Notes: a model not told the origin generated them from the letters alone. DNA of 64,000 nt from DASRHT01 sp035293765 (GCA_035293765.1 DATGMF010000029.1:1-64000), one strand, 5' to 3'. Counted from the first letter of the stretch, positions 26,008-34,655 are shown. Translations and numbers: made by a program.

Positions 26008-26362
26008 ATGGATGCTCGTAACAGGCCCAATACACAACTGAGACGTCACCGGCAACTGAGAGGGTTATCACAAAGAAAGCTAGGGGAACTCATCTGAAGA
26101 GTTCTTACCGCATCAGTTGCTAAACGTATGATGAGCGAAACCCTCGTTCATCAAGCCGATGCTGCACGGATTGGGGGATTTAGACCTCTTTGCTACCTGC
26201 TTAAAAGATGGTACACTGATGGCTCTCTCGCTCGGAAGTCAAAAGCGGTACAGCGAGGCATGGGATATTTTTCAGCGCACACCACAGAAATGGCGGAATG
26301 AGCGACAGCTACAGGAGCTAGCTCAGGATGTTTTCAAGCAACCAGGAAGGAAGCTCGGCTAA
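26008..26362 (+). pseudogene. Remnant of an XRE-TPR regulator (internal deletion and stop)
   Basis: An ATG at 26008 with AAGGAGAGG upstream opens an XRE-type helix-turn-helix start (LRRHRQLRGLSQRKLGEL) that stops after 29 codons (TGA at 26095-26097). In another frame at 26159-26362 there is a fragment ending LGSQKRYSEAWDIFQR and RNERQLQEL, which reads like the last TPR helices of long Ktedonobacterial XRE-TPR proteins. The two ends therefore look like one gene that lost its middle (hundreds of codons) and shifted frame. The last stop shares a base with the cutA ATG. Inference from pattern memory; the N- and C-terminal pieces were not aligned to a full-length relative. Confidence 0.6.
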
Positions 26363-26691
26363 TGCAGGAATTTATCCTAGTGCAAACGTCCACTGATTCG
26401 AAAGAGGCGGCGCAGAAAATAGCTGATGCCATCGTCAGGAACCGCTTAGCGGCTTGTTGTTGGGTATCGGGTCCGATTACCAGTACCTATTGGTGGAAAG
26501 GGAACCTTGAGAACGCGCAGGAATGGGTTTGCAGCTTCAAGACACACCGGGGGCTGTATGACGAACTTGAACAGGCGATTAAGGCTGTCCACTCGTATGA
26601 GGTCCCTGAAATTGTAGCCACACCGATTGTTGCAGGTAGCCAGAGCTTTTTAGACTGGATTGTAGAAGAAACCACCGAACGCGGCGATTAA
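26362..26691 (+). CDS. cutA: CutA1-like divalent cation tolerance protein
   Basis: 109 residues, normal for CutA1, a trimeric ferredoxin-like-fold protein linked to copper tolerance. Family features: VQTSTDSKEAAQKIADAIVRNRLAACCW (first strand-helix-strand), TSTYWWKGNLENAQEW (about 35-50) and YEVPEIVATPI (about 74-84). The ATG overlaps the stop of the upstream pseudogene fragment (TAATG), with AAGGAAG before it. A hairpin follows at about 26704-26730. Confidence 0.93.
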   Translation: MQEFILVQTSTDSKEAAQKIADAIVRNRLAACCWVSGPITSTYWWKGNLENAQEWVCSFKTHRGLYDELEQAIKAVHSYEVPEIVATPIVAGSQSFLDWIVEETTERGD

Positions 26692-26735
26692 GAAAAAAAA
26701 TGGAAGGGCCTGGAAACCTCTCCAAGCCCTATTGC
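26692..26735. terminator. Hairpin with flanking A/T run after cutA
   Basis: GGGCCTGGA and TCCAAGCCC form a stem around AACCTC, preceded on the plus strand by eight A. Read on the minus strand this is a hairpin followed by eight T, a canonical terminator, yet no minus-strand gene lies just to the right. On the plus strand it may only stabilise the cutA 3' end. Confidence 0.45.
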
Positions 26736-26997
26736 CTTGTTTCGATGATACCGGAAGGCCACACGATAAACGGGAAGCTCCTCCTCTGATCTGCCTCTAC
26801 CACGTAGCGCACTGGCATCTTTCGCACTGCTAGCTCGCTCGGTGCGCATATCCACAGAATTTCGCCTGTACAGGTTTGCCCCTCCTTATGGCTGAGACTC
26901 TTTTATGCTGCATGGCTCGTGTAAAGAGCAGATCAGCTAAATAAAAAATGATAGGTATGCTCATGTGGCATTTCAGTGTTGTAGAAGGAGGAAAAGT

Positions 26998-27984
26998 ATG
27001 ACCATGACCGAACGTTCCACGGCTGTCGGTGTGTTTAGCGAGCGCCCACAGGCCGAACGCGCAATAGCAGAACTGCATCACGCGGGATTTAGCGATGAGC
27101 AGATTGGCTTTGTGGCGCGCAATGGCGATAAAATGGCGGAGAGTATGGGCAACGGCGATACGAGGGCGGAGACGGTAGCGGGCGCGGCTACGGGTGCCGT
27201 TAGCGGCGGTATCATAGGAGGCGTGGCGGGCGCGGCAGCATCTCTGCTTATCCCCGGTCTGGGTCCTGCCATTGCCGGCGGCATTCTGGCGGCTGCCCTC
27301 GGTGGGGCCGTCCTGGGGGCGGCGGCTGGCGGGTTCGCGGGCGCTCTGGCGACGATGGGGGTGCCGGAAGAAGAGGCGCGCTACTATGAAAGCCAGCTCA
27401 ACTCCGGTCGCGTGATCCTGACCGTCAATGCGCCCGGTCGCTATCAGGACGCGGTTGCCATCCTGCGAGCAAACGGCGCCTATGATGCCGGTGCCTATTA
27501 TAGCCAGAGGATGGTAGCTGACAACAGTGCGCCCGCCAATGGCGACTACACCGTTCAGGAGGCTCCCGGCGAGGTTGACCGGCAACAAGCTGGCATCGTT
27601 CCCGGCTTTGGTACATACACGCACACGATTGGGCCGGGGGTTGAGCATTCTTATCAGGGAAGCCAGGTTGAGGCTCCACGCAACGAACCTGTGCCGCCCG
27701 GCCCTGGAAGCCTGGCCCATGAGTACCCGCAAAGCTCACCAGAAAATGTACCACCCGGCCCGGGAGGCGTGACGCGCGAAGGAACTGAGGGGGAGGCAGG
27801 TGATACTCTGCCCCGTCCTGGGCCCGACATCTATACGCCAACTGCTCCAGGTCCGGGAAATCCGCCCGCGGTTCCTGAAGAGACGGCCACAGCTCCATCG
27901 GAGGATGAAGAAACGCGTAAGCTCAAACGTCCCGAAATTGGTCCGGGAGGCGAAAATATTCCTCGTGGCAGCAGTGGGAGATAA
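26998..27984 (+). CDS. General stress protein 17M-like protein with glycine-zipper and proline-rich tail
   Basis: 328 residues from the ATG at 26998 (AAGGAGGAAAAG upstream). Residues about 4-45 resemble the N-terminus of the general stress protein 17M/YflT domain (VGVFSERPQAERAIAELHHAGFSDEQIGFV). A Gly/Ala-rich stretch (about 60-120) full of GxxxG repeats could insert in or pack against membrane. A second small alpha/beta part resembles the return half of the domain (ARYYESQLNSGRVILTV). The last 150 residues are Pro/Gly/Glu rich and probably disordered, with repeated PPGPG motifs. Likely stress-related, ligand unknown. A terminator hairpin follows. Confidence 0.8.
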   Translation: MTMTERSTAVGVFSERPQAERAIAELHHAGFSDEQIGFVARNGDKMAESMGNGDTRAETVAGAATGAVSGGIIGGVAGAAASLLIPGLGPAIAGGILAAALGGAVLGAAAGGFAGALATMGVPEEEARYYESQLNSGRVILTVNAPGRYQDAVAILRANGAYDAGAYYSQRMVADNSAPANGDYTVQEAPGEVDRQQAGIVPGFGTYTHTIGPGVEHSYQGSQVEAPRNEPVPPGPGSLAHEYPQSSPENVPPGPGGVTREGTEGEAGDTLPRPGPDIYTPTAPGPGNPPAVPEETATAPSEDEETRKLKRPEIGPGGENIPRGSSGR

Positions 27985-28011
27985 CGCATGATGTGTAGTC
28001 ATAGTGTTGCA

Positions 28012-28041
28012 GGTCGGCAATATTTGCCGGCCCATTTTGTT
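28012..28041 (+). terminator. Intrinsic terminator after the stress protein
   Basis: GGTCGGCAA and TTGCCGGCC pair (one G-T) around TAT, followed by CATTTTGTTG. It sits 28 nt after the stop codon. Confidence 0.65.
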
Positions 28042-28264
28042 GTGTCTTGTGCTGTCAGAGAGTTTCAAACGCTATGATGCTGACGATCAGGTAACGCAGA
28101 ACATGCATAAGATAATGGTACTAGGAGAGATAAGCGTCTCCACGATTTCTGTAAATGTGTGTGAGTTGCGACGTGGTATTTTCAGTACCCCCAATTTTTC
28201 GATAGCCTCAAGTGGGGCGAGCTACTTCGATCCACCTCCCTTGAGGGAAAATATACAACACATC

Positions 28265-28289
28265 GGACGCGATAAATCGGGTCCCTACG
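28265..28289 (+). repeat. 25-nt interspersed repeat, copy 1
   Basis: GGACGCGATAAATCGG followed by GTCCCTACG. The outer GGAC and GTCC and inner CGAT/ATCG halves make it a near-palindrome. It is identical over 25 nt to the copy at 37869-37893 and differs by one base from the inverted copy at 30025-30049. It lies about 140 nt before the sigma factor start. Confidence 0.8.
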
Positions 28290-28426
28290 GATATCAAAGC
28301 GAATGCACTAGGAGGTATAGGGCTGACATGTTCTATTCGGTCGTTTTTCCTGGTATACTACAGGCAAGAAGACCTGCAGGGACGATTCTATCAAGCGCTC
28401 ATGGAAGCGAGAAAGCAATTGTCGAT

Positions 28427-29032
28427 ATGACCGTGGAAAAACCGGTAGATCAGCGAGGAGCCAGTATAACGTCAGATGAAAGTGATCTGATCAGGCTTTA
28501 CGAACAATATCGACGTCCTATCCACTCCTATACCTATCGTCTGCTCGGTAATATGGAAGATGCTGATGATGTGACGCAGGAGGTATTTGTGCGTGCCTGT
28601 TCCTCATGGAGCGGCCTCTATGAGCGCGAACGTCTCTCGGCGTGGCTCTATCGTATCGCGACGAATCTCTGTGTCGATCAACTGCGACGGCGCAAGCGTA
28701 TCTCCTGGTGGCCTTTATCTGGCCGCGCCCGCGAGAACGAGCAGCGTGAGAATGCAGCCAGCGATGATATGCTCAATTTCCTTTCGGATGCCGGCGGCAT
28801 TCCAGAGATTGCCGAACGAGAGCTGATCCGGTTGACGCTGGCAAATATGCCGGAGGAATACGCAATTGCCCTGGTCTTGAGCGCGGCTCAGGGGGTGCCA
28901 TACCAGGAAATAGCGGATATCGCCGGTATTTCTCCAAACGCTGCTGCGACGCGGATATCGCGAGCCAAGAAGATGTTCTCCGAGCAATACCAGCGTCTTA
29001 ATAAAGATAGCGCTGGGAGACGGGAGAAGTGA
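28427..29032 (+). CDS. ECF-type RNA polymerase sigma factor
   Basis: 201 residues from the ATG at 28427; an upstream in-frame ATG at 28329 has AGGAGG 12-13 nt before it and would add 33 residues, so the start is uncertain. Sigma region 2 is at about 20-90 (RLYEQYRRPIHSYTYRLL, DADDVTQEVFVRA, RLSAWLYRIATNLCVDQLRRR). Region 4 is at about 130-190 (LTLANMPEEYAIALVLSAAQGVPYQEIADIAGI, AAATRISRAKK). ECF sigmas direct polymerase to stress-response promoters and are held by an anti-sigma; the next gene, one base after the stop, is that partner. Confidence 0.92.
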   Translation: MTVEKPVDQRGASITSDESDLIRLYEQYRRPIHSYTYRLLGNMEDADDVTQEVFVRACSSWSGLYERERLSAWLYRIATNLCVDQLRRRKRISWWPLSGRARENEQRENAASDDMLNFLSDAGGIPEIAERELIRLTLANMPEEYAIALVLSAAQGVPYQEIADIAGISPNAAATRISRAKKMFSEQYQRLNKDSAGRREK

Positions 29033-29033
29033 A

Positions 29034-30029
29034 ATGAATCAGGCTGATCTGCCCCCTCTTCCAGCGCCAGGAGCCTCTGGCGCCGGGGTATGTGCTATTA
29101 TGCGTCTGTATATTGCGGTGGCGCAAGATATCTCTGCCGAGCAGTTACGTATCGTCTCGGACCATATGCAGACCTGCGAGCTCTGTGCCCGCGAGCATTT
29201 ACACATCCAGCGCGCCACCCGGCTCGTTGCCGGCCTTGAGGCATCAAGCCCATCCTCGCGCGTCGATCAGGCGGTGATGGCGGCAATTGCGGCGCGTACA
29301 GGTCAGAGCAGCGAGCATAAGTCCGCCTCGCCACCTCGTCCTATAGCTTTACCACGTCGTTCACGCAGAAGGCCTGTGCGCATTGCCGCTACGTTGGCGG
29401 CTGTCGCTGCCCTGCTGCTCGTGGTCTTTGCCACAGCCCAGTTTCTCTCCAGCTATTTCCTGCCCGGTCAACAGACAGCATTTGCGCTGCCCGCGAATCT
29501 CTCCTGGGGCGCGTATGTGCTTTATCATACCCAGACAAAAATGACCGCACAGGGCGAGCCGTACCAGATCAGTACCTATCATCAATTGGCAACCAATCAT
29601 ATGAATGTCGAGACGGTGATGGATGGCAAAATAGATGTGATGATGGTGACAGATGGAGATCAGGCGCTGGGACTGGATATGATGCACCACGTTGCTCAAT
29701 GGGACGCGCATAACTGGGGCGTTGATGAGTCGATGTTCGATCTCGCGCGCCTGCGTCAGGATTTGCGGGCCGGACGCGCTGTTTATCTGGGCAAAGGTGA
29801 CTTCAAGGGCCAGCAAGTCTATCGTATTCGCTGTGATAACGGCCTGATATTGCTGCTCGATATGCAGTACCGTCCCGTAAATGTATTACAAAAGGCTAAC
29901 GGGCCAGGAACCGGCACCCCCGTTTATACCACGGTTCGCTTATTATCACCTGCTCAGGTGCCGGCATCTATGTGGAGCATGACTATCCCTAAAGGCTTCA
30001 AAATGGGCACATTGCCCCAAAATCCGTAG
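29034..30029 (+). CDS. Membrane anti-sigma factor with zinc-finger-like N-terminus
   Basis: 331 residues. The N-terminal part has the anti-sigma zinc motif HMQTCELC (about 43-50, HxxxCxxC). One membrane segment follows at about residues 117-140 (AATLAAVAALLLVVFATAQF). The large C-terminal part outside the membrane resembles LolA/MucB-like sensor domains by strand pattern, a weak inference. Only one base separates it from the sigma gene. The stop codon TAG (30027-30029) lies inside a copy of the 25-nt repeat, so the last residues and stop may have been supplied by the repeat. Confidence 0.85.
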   Translation: MNQADLPPLPAPGASGAGVCAIMRLYIAVAQDISAEQLRIVSDHMQTCELCAREHLHIQRATRLVAGLEASSPSSRVDQAVMAAIAARTGQSSEHKSASPPRPIALPRRSRRRPVRIAATLAAVAALLLVVFATAQFLSSYFLPGQQTAFALPANLSWGAYVLYHTQTKMTAQGEPYQISTYHQLATNHMNVETVMDGKIDVMMVTDGDQALGLDMMHHVAQWDAHNWGVDESMFDLARLRQDLRAGRAVYLGKGDFKGQQVYRIRCDNGLILLLDMQYRPVNVLQKANGPGTGTPVYTTVRLLSPAQVPASMWSMTIPKGFKMGTLPQNP

Positions 30030-30049
30030 GGACCCGATTGATCGCGTCC
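30025..30049 (-). repeat. 25-nt interspersed repeat, copy 2 (inverted, covers a stop codon)
   Basis: Reverse complement reads GGACGCGATCAATCGG then GTCCCTACG: 24 of 25 match copy 1, and identity continues three bases further. A related GCGATTTATCGC follows at about 30053-30064. It overlaps the anti-sigma stop codon. With copy 1 it brackets the sigma/anti-sigma pair in inverted orientation. Confidence 0.8.
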
Positions 30050-30089
30050 TATGCGATTTATCGCTTTCCCCTGCTTGAGGACGCAGTAA

Positions 30090-30383
30090 TTAATGCTCCA
30101 GCAGCCAGGGGCGTCCGTGAGATTGATAAAAAACCTGGGCGGGCTGCTCCTCTTTTGGCTCGGGTCGTTCGCGCCGCAGAACGTCGGGCTCATGGGCGCT
30201 CTTCTCTGATCTGTACAAAGCCCGAGCAATGGCGGTTGGCGTTTTGACCAGACCCGGCGCGGTGTATACTCTTCTGGCTGTGACCTGACAGGTGGGGCAG
30301 ACCATCGGTGTACTGACCTGATCAAGCGAGCGCCAGCACTCAAATGGCCCGCAGTGGTCGCAGCGAAATTCATATCGTGGCAT
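30090..30383 (-). CDS. fmdB: FmdB-type zinc-ribbon protein
   Basis: 97 residues. The zinc ribbon has CDHCG (about 8-12) and CPTCQ (about 29-33) and the start PRYEFRCDHCG is typical of the FmdB/CxxC_CxxC_SSSS family, thought to regulate amidase expression. The C-terminal 60 residues are basic and Pro-rich. The ribosome binding region AAGGAGAGGG precedes the ATG. It is divergent from a formamidase gene 500 bp away, which fits the classic FmdA-FmdB association. Confidence 0.85.
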   Translation of the reverse strand: MPRYEFRCDHCGPFECWRSLDQVSTPMVCPTCQVTARRVYTAPGLVKTPTAIARALYRSEKSAHEPDVLRRERPEPKEEQPAQVFYQSHGRPWLLEH

Positions 30384-30881
30384 CGTATACCCTCTCCTTA
30401 AACTACCAACGCAGCAATACTTTCTCCTATTTAGCTGATCGACTAGAAAAAGTATAATCTATTCAAGTAATATACGCAAGGAAAATTTACTATTGATAAG
30501 GTTAAGCTATTTGTGTTAGTCTTGACAAGAACGATTTTGCAAGCTACTATTCTATCGTAAAAAGCGCAATGCCAAAAACACAACTTTAAAGAGAAGTTAC
30601 ACATCTGGTGTACTGGACTGGTACTCCCTTAGCATTGGTACTCCCATCGAGGGAAAATGAAAGCGGCGTGGCTCTGACAAAAAGGTGCGCTGGTGCAGGA
30701 TACACGGTGTTTCCCTTTTCCACTTCGTGTCCCATTTTCACCTTTTCGATACTGTCTACTGTCCAATTTGTGTTGTCTGCTGTAGCATAGATCGCCGCTA
30801 AGCCTTAGCTGCTATAACGAACGTCTATCTACAAATGCTCGTCTTGAGTCATTTTCAGCGCAAGAGAAGGGAGACCTTGTC
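30384..30881 (+). promoter_or_regulatory. Promoter and long leader before fmdA
   Basis: A good sigma-70 promoter is visible: TTGACA at 30522-30527, a 17-bp spacer and TACTAT at 30545-30550. That leaves a 5' leader of about 325 nt before the formamidase ATG. The leader holds a repeated TGGTACTCCC (about 30618 and 30640) and several short inverted repeats, but I could not match it to a known riboswitch. A 60-codon frame at 30608-30790 has no ribosome binding site. Confidence 0.45.
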
Positions 30882-32120
30882 ATGACTATGGTAGCCCCGG
30901 GTCACGAGACCCTGTTTAAGGTGGATCTTTCCAAACCCATGAGCCAGCAGCAGGTGGTGGGACACAATCGCTGGCATCCAGATATTCCGCCCGTTGCCTC
31001 GGTTAAGCCAGGGACGGTTTTCCGTATGGAGTGTAAAGACTGGACTGACGGACAGATTAAGAATAACGATAGCGCCAATGATGTGCGCGACATTGATTTG
31101 AGCATTCCGCATGTGCTCAGTGGCCCGATTGCGGTTGAGGGAGCGGAGCCAGGGGACGTGCTGGTGGTTGATATCCTCGACATGGGACCATTCCCCGGGC
31201 AGCAGACCGAGTGGGGATTTACCGGCATTTTTGCCAAAACTAACGGCGGCGGCTTCCTGACGGACCGTTTCCCGAACGCGCACAAAGCCATCTGGGACCT
31301 GAAAGGGGTCTATGCCACGTCGCGTCACCTGCCTGATGTACGCTTTGTGGGCATTCAGCATCCTGGCCTGATTGGCTGCGCGCCATCGCATGATCTGCTG
31401 GCGAAGTGGAATAAGCGCGAAATCGATCTGATCAACACCGACCCCAATCGCGTCCCGCCGCTGGCTTTGCCGCCGCTTGAGCGCAATGCGGTCATGGGCT
31501 CGTTAAAGGGCGATGCCTATAAACGCGCGGCCCAGGAGGCTGCTCGTACGGTTCCGCCACGCGAGCATGGTGGCAACTGCGACATCAAGAACCTGACGCG
31601 CGGCTCTCGCGTCTACTTCCCCGTCTACGTGAAGGGTGCGAACCTGTCGATGGGCGACCTGCACTTCTCACAGGGAGACGGCGAAATCACCTTCTGCGGC
31701 GCTATCGAGATGGCTGGCTTTATCGATCTTCAGGTTGAGTTGATCAAAGATGGCGTCAACCGCTTTAAGATGACCAACCCCATCTTTAGAACCAGTCCCC
31801 TGGAGCCGCGCTATACCAACTTCCTGGTATTCGAAGGCATCTCCGTTGATGAGCAGGGCAAGCAGCATTACATGAATGCTCACATTGCCTACAAAAATGC
31901 CTGTATGAATGCCATCGAGTACCTCCAGACGTGTGGCTATACTGCGGAACAGGCTTACATGATTCTCGGAGCTGCTCCGGTGGAGGGCAGGGTAAGCGGT
32001 ATTGTCGATATCCCGAACGCGTGCTGTACGATCTACCTGCCGACGGAGATCTTCCAGCGCGACGTAGAGCCGATGAAGCATACCGCTTCACGTCAGACTC
32101 AGGTCTCGACCGCGAGCTAG
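30882..32120 (+). CDS. fmdA: Formamidase (acetamidase/formamidase family)
   Basis: 412 residues, the usual length of FmdA, which hydrolyses formamide to formate and ammonia. Family landmarks: NRWHPDIPP near the N-terminus, GPFPGQQTEWGFTGIF (about 105-120), HPGLIGCAPS (about 163-172), REHGGNCDIKNLTRGSRVYFPV (about 226-247) and MGDLHFSQGDGEI (about 256-268). All appear intact. It heads a plus-strand operon with a urea-type transporter 78 nt downstream, and a divergent FmdB zinc ribbon lies upstream. Together these suggest use of formamide or related amides as nitrogen source. The ATG is preceded by GAAGGGAG. Confidence 0.93.
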   Translation: MTMVAPGHETLFKVDLSKPMSQQQVVGHNRWHPDIPPVASVKPGTVFRMECKDWTDGQIKNNDSANDVRDIDLSIPHVLSGPIAVEGAEPGDVLVVDILDMGPFPGQQTEWGFTGIFAKTNGGGFLTDRFPNAHKAIWDLKGVYATSRHLPDVRFVGIQHPGLIGCAPSHDLLAKWNKREIDLINTDPNRVPPLALPPLERNAVMGSLKGDAYKRAAQEAARTVPPREHGGNCDIKNLTRGSRVYFPVYVKGANLSMGDLHFSQGDGEITFCGAIEMAGFIDLQVELIKDGVNRFKMTNPIFRTSPLEPRYTNFLVFEGISVDEQGKQHYMNAHIAYKNACMNAIEYLQTCGYTAEQAYMILGAAPVEGRVSGIVDIPNACCTIYLPTEIFQRDVEPMKHTASRQTQVSTAS

Positions 32121-32129
32121 TAAAAAAGT

Positions 32130-32157
32130 TCCAGGTGTGGCCCCAACCACACCTGGA
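32130..32157. terminator. Intercistronic hairpin between fmdA and transporter
   Basis: Perfect 11-bp arms (TCCAGGTGTGG and its complement) with loop CCCCAA. On the plus strand no T run follows, so it may be an mRNA-stabilising or attenuating hairpin; on the minus strand it is followed by a T run. Confidence 0.5.
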
Positions 32158-32197
32158 CACAGGAAAGAGGACCCAATCTGCTCAGGAGGTGAAAATA

Positions 32198-33322
32198 ATG
32201 GCCCTTGCGACAACCCTGGAACGCCTCACCTCTCCCTGGGATCATTTAGCGCAGGAAAATCCATTTGTCGGCTTTCTGGATACGCTCTTACGTGGTACCG
32301 GGCAGGTGATGTTTCAGAACAATCCTTTAACCGGCCTTGTATTTCTTATAGGCATTTTTGTCAATTCCGCTCTGCTCGGCCTGGCAGCCTTGATCGGCTT
32401 AATTGTGAGCACGTTGACGGCTATCATTCTCGGCGCTGACCGCACGGCGACGCGGGCCGGACTGTTCGGCTATAACGGCATTCTGGCTGGCATCGGACTG
32501 GCGTTCTTTGTACAATGGAATGGCACGCTGGTGGTGTATATTGTGCTGGTAGCTATTTTGACCACGATAGTCATGATGGCCCTGATCAATTTCATGGGCG
32601 AGCGCGACATGCCCGCGCTGACTGCGCCTTTCGTTATCAGCGCCTGGCTGTTCCTCTTTGCCATTTTTCAGTTCGCCCACCTGCGGCCTACAGCCTTGAT
32701 CTTGCCCACTCCGCTTGATCCTCACGCCTTTGTGCAGACGGAACTGAGACCGCTCCCGGGGACTACGGTCGGCGGCGGGGTGACGGCCCTCAATCTGGTG
32801 ACGGCATTCTTTCGGGGGATTGGCGAGGTCTTCTTTCAGGACAATTTGGTAACGGGGATCATCTTTTTGATCGCCATCCTGATCAATTCGCGCATCGCGG
32901 CGCTCTTCGCCGCGCTGGGATCGCTGATAGGGATGCTGAGCGCGCTCTTCCTCTTTGGCGGCAACGGCTACTGGGTCTATCACGGGCTCTATGGCTTTAA
33001 TGGCGTGCTGACTGGCATCGTGCTGGGCGGGCTGTTCTTTGTGCTCACCTGGGAGTCAACAATCTATGCGCTGATCGGTATATTGATCAGTACTATATTG
33101 ATGGCTGCTATTAGCGTCGCGCTCTCGCCTCTAGGCATGCCCGCGCTGACGGCTCCCTTTGTCCTGACGGGCTGGCTCTTCATCGGCGTGAAAGCAGGCT
33201 TCCGCGCGCTCCGTTCGGTCCCGTTGGCCGCGCTGACGACTCCCGAGCAGATCCGCCAGAACTTCCTTGAGGAGCAACGAGTCGCCACTGGCCCCAGACA
33301 CGCGCCTGAACCAACATTGTAA
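32198..33322 (+). CDS. Urea transporter (UT family)
   Basis: 374 residues from the ATG at 32198 (AGGAGGTG upstream). UT proteins are channels for urea and similar small amides. The two-fold internal repeat typical of the family is clear: GQVMFQNNPLTGLVFLIGI (about 35-53) and GEVFFQDNLVTGIIFLIAI (about 209-227), each followed by hydrophobic helices and a FGYNGILAG or YGFNGVLTG loop and a MPALTAPFV motif (about 140 and 315). About ten membrane segments. No urease is in the window, and the gene follows formamidase, so the substrate may be formamide or another short amide rather than urea. Confidence 0.9.
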   Translation: MALATTLERLTSPWDHLAQENPFVGFLDTLLRGTGQVMFQNNPLTGLVFLIGIFVNSALLGLAALIGLIVSTLTAIILGADRTATRAGLFGYNGILAGIGLAFFVQWNGTLVVYIVLVAILTTIVMMALINFMGERDMPALTAPFVISAWLFLFAIFQFAHLRPTALILPTPLDPHAFVQTELRPLPGTTVGGGVTALNLVTAFFRGIGEVFFQDNLVTGIIFLIAILINSRIAALFAALGSLIGMLSALFLFGGNGYWVYHGLYGFNGVLTGIVLGGLFFVLTWESTIYALIGILISTILMAAISVALSPLGMPALTAPFVLTGWLFIGVKAGFRALRSVPLAALTTPEQIRQNFLEEQRVATGPRHAPEPTL

Positions 33323-33327
33323 TCAAG

Positions 33328-33365
33328 GCGAGGCTCGATTATGAGACGGGCCTCGCTTTTCTCTT
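33328..33365 (+). terminator. Intrinsic terminator after the transporter
   Basis: GCGAGGC and GCCTCGC close a 15-base loop and are followed by TTTTCTCTTT, 5 nt after the stop codon. It ends the fmdA-transporter unit. Confidence 0.75.
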
Positions 33366-33465
33366 TCTGCTTTGACGCCTCTCCTGCTCAGAGGATACAA
33401 TAAAGAAAAACTGTCCTGATATTCAGGTTCACAATGTCGTGAACATATAGAAGGAGAAGACGCGC

Positions 33466-34647
33466 ATGGCAGAGCGTATCCCTGTCCTCGTCGGGGCGGC
33501 ACGAACGCCGACGGGACGCTTCCTCGGCAACCTTGCCAGTTTTAGCGCGCCCCAGTTGGGTGCGATAGCAATAAAAGAGGCTGTACGCCGCGCGGGCATC
33601 GATCCTGATGCAATAGAAGAAGTCATTATGGGCAATGTCGTCTCGGCGGGCATCGGGCAGGCACCGGCCCGGCAGGCGGCGGTGCGAGCAGGTCTATCGG
33701 TCGATATTCCGGCGGTGACCGTTAACAAAGTCTGCGGCTCCGGTCTCAAGGCAGTAATGCTGGCCGCACAGGCGATCAAGGCTGGCGATGCTCAGGCGTT
33801 TGTCGCAGGCGGCATGGAGAGCATGAGCAACGCCCCCTATCTCTTGCCCAAAGCGCGCACCGGCTATCGCATGGGCGACGGCAAGCTTGTTGATAGCGTC
33901 GTGCATGATGGCCTCTGGTGCGCCTTTGAAGATATCCATATGGGCAACGAGGCCGAGATTATCGCCGAGAAGTTCTGCGTCACGCGCGATGAGCAGGACC
34001 AGTTCTCGTTGCAGAGCCACCAGCGCGCAGCCGCTGCAACCGTCGCAGGTCGCTTCAAAGAAGAGATTGTCCCTATCGAGATCCAGCAGAAAAAGGGCGT
34101 ACTCGTGGTTGATACCGATGAGCCTATTCGCGCCGATACCTCTATCGAGGCCCTTTCGAAGCTCAAGCCCGCCTTCCAGGAGGGTGGAACGGTCACGGCA
34201 GGCAACGCGCCCGGCCTGAGCGATGGCGCTTCGGCTACGGTCGTGGTGGATCAGAACTTTGCCAATGCGCACGGCCTGAATGTACTGGCGCGCATCGTCG
34301 GTTACGCCTCCGCTGCTATTGAGCCGCGCTACATTTTTGCCGCTCCGACGCGGGCGGTCAATCGCGTGCTGGAGCGCACCGGCATGAAGATCGGCGATTT
34401 CGATCTGATTGAGGTTAACGAAGCCTTTGCAGCTCAGGCGCTATCGAATGGCAAAGAACTCGACTGGGACTGGTCGCGGGTCAACGTTAACGGTGGTGCG
34501 ATTGCGCTCGGCCACCCCATCGGCTCCAGCGGCTCGCGCGTCCTGATCACGCTGATCTACGAACTGCGTCGTCGCGGCGGCGGGCGCGGACTGGCAACGC
34601 TTTGTCTGGGTGGAGGTGGGGCCGTCGCTATGGCGGTAGAAGTGTAA
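33466..34647 (+). CDS. Thiolase / acetyl-CoA C-acetyltransferase
   Basis: 393 residues, standard thiolase length. Catalytic residues: Cys90 (NKVCGSGLKAV, acyl-enzyme), His350 (GHPIGSSGSR) and Cys380 (ATLCLGGGG). It condenses two acetyl-CoA to acetoacetyl-CoA or splits 3-ketoacyl-CoA. Whether it is the biosynthetic or degradative form is not settled by sequence; no other fatty-acid gene is adjacent. AGAAGGAGAAG precedes the ATG. A perfect 16-bp inverted repeat follows the stop. Confidence 0.94.
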   Translation: MAERIPVLVGAARTPTGRFLGNLASFSAPQLGAIAIKEAVRRAGIDPDAIEEVIMGNVVSAGIGQAPARQAAVRAGLSVDIPAVTVNKVCGSGLKAVMLAAQAIKAGDAQAFVAGGMESMSNAPYLLPKARTGYRMGDGKLVDSVVHDGLWCAFEDIHMGNEAEIIAEKFCVTRDEQDQFSLQSHQRAAAATVAGRFKEEIVPIEIQQKKGVLVVDTDEPIRADTSIEALSKLKPAFQEGGTVTAGNAPGLSDGASATVVVDQNFANAHGLNVLARIVGYASAAIEPRYIFAAPTRAVNRVLERTGMKIGDFDLIEVNEAFAAQALSNGKELDWDWSRVNVNGGAIALGHPIGSSGSRVLITLIYELRRRGGGRGLATLCLGGGGAVAMAVEV

Positions 34648-34655
34648 GCAAGAGC

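Noticed and set aside
26830..27732. 300-codon minus-strand frame opposite the stress-protein gene
   Set aside because: Antisense shadow in high G+C DNA; Arg/His-rich composition without domains.
28004..28426. N-terminal extension of the sigma factor
   Set aside because: It runs through a terminator-like hairpin and an interspersed repeat and has no sigma-like residues; region 2 begins after 28427.
30608..30790. 60-codon frame in the fmdA leader
   Set aside because: No ribosome binding site and low-complexity residues; more likely untranslated leader.
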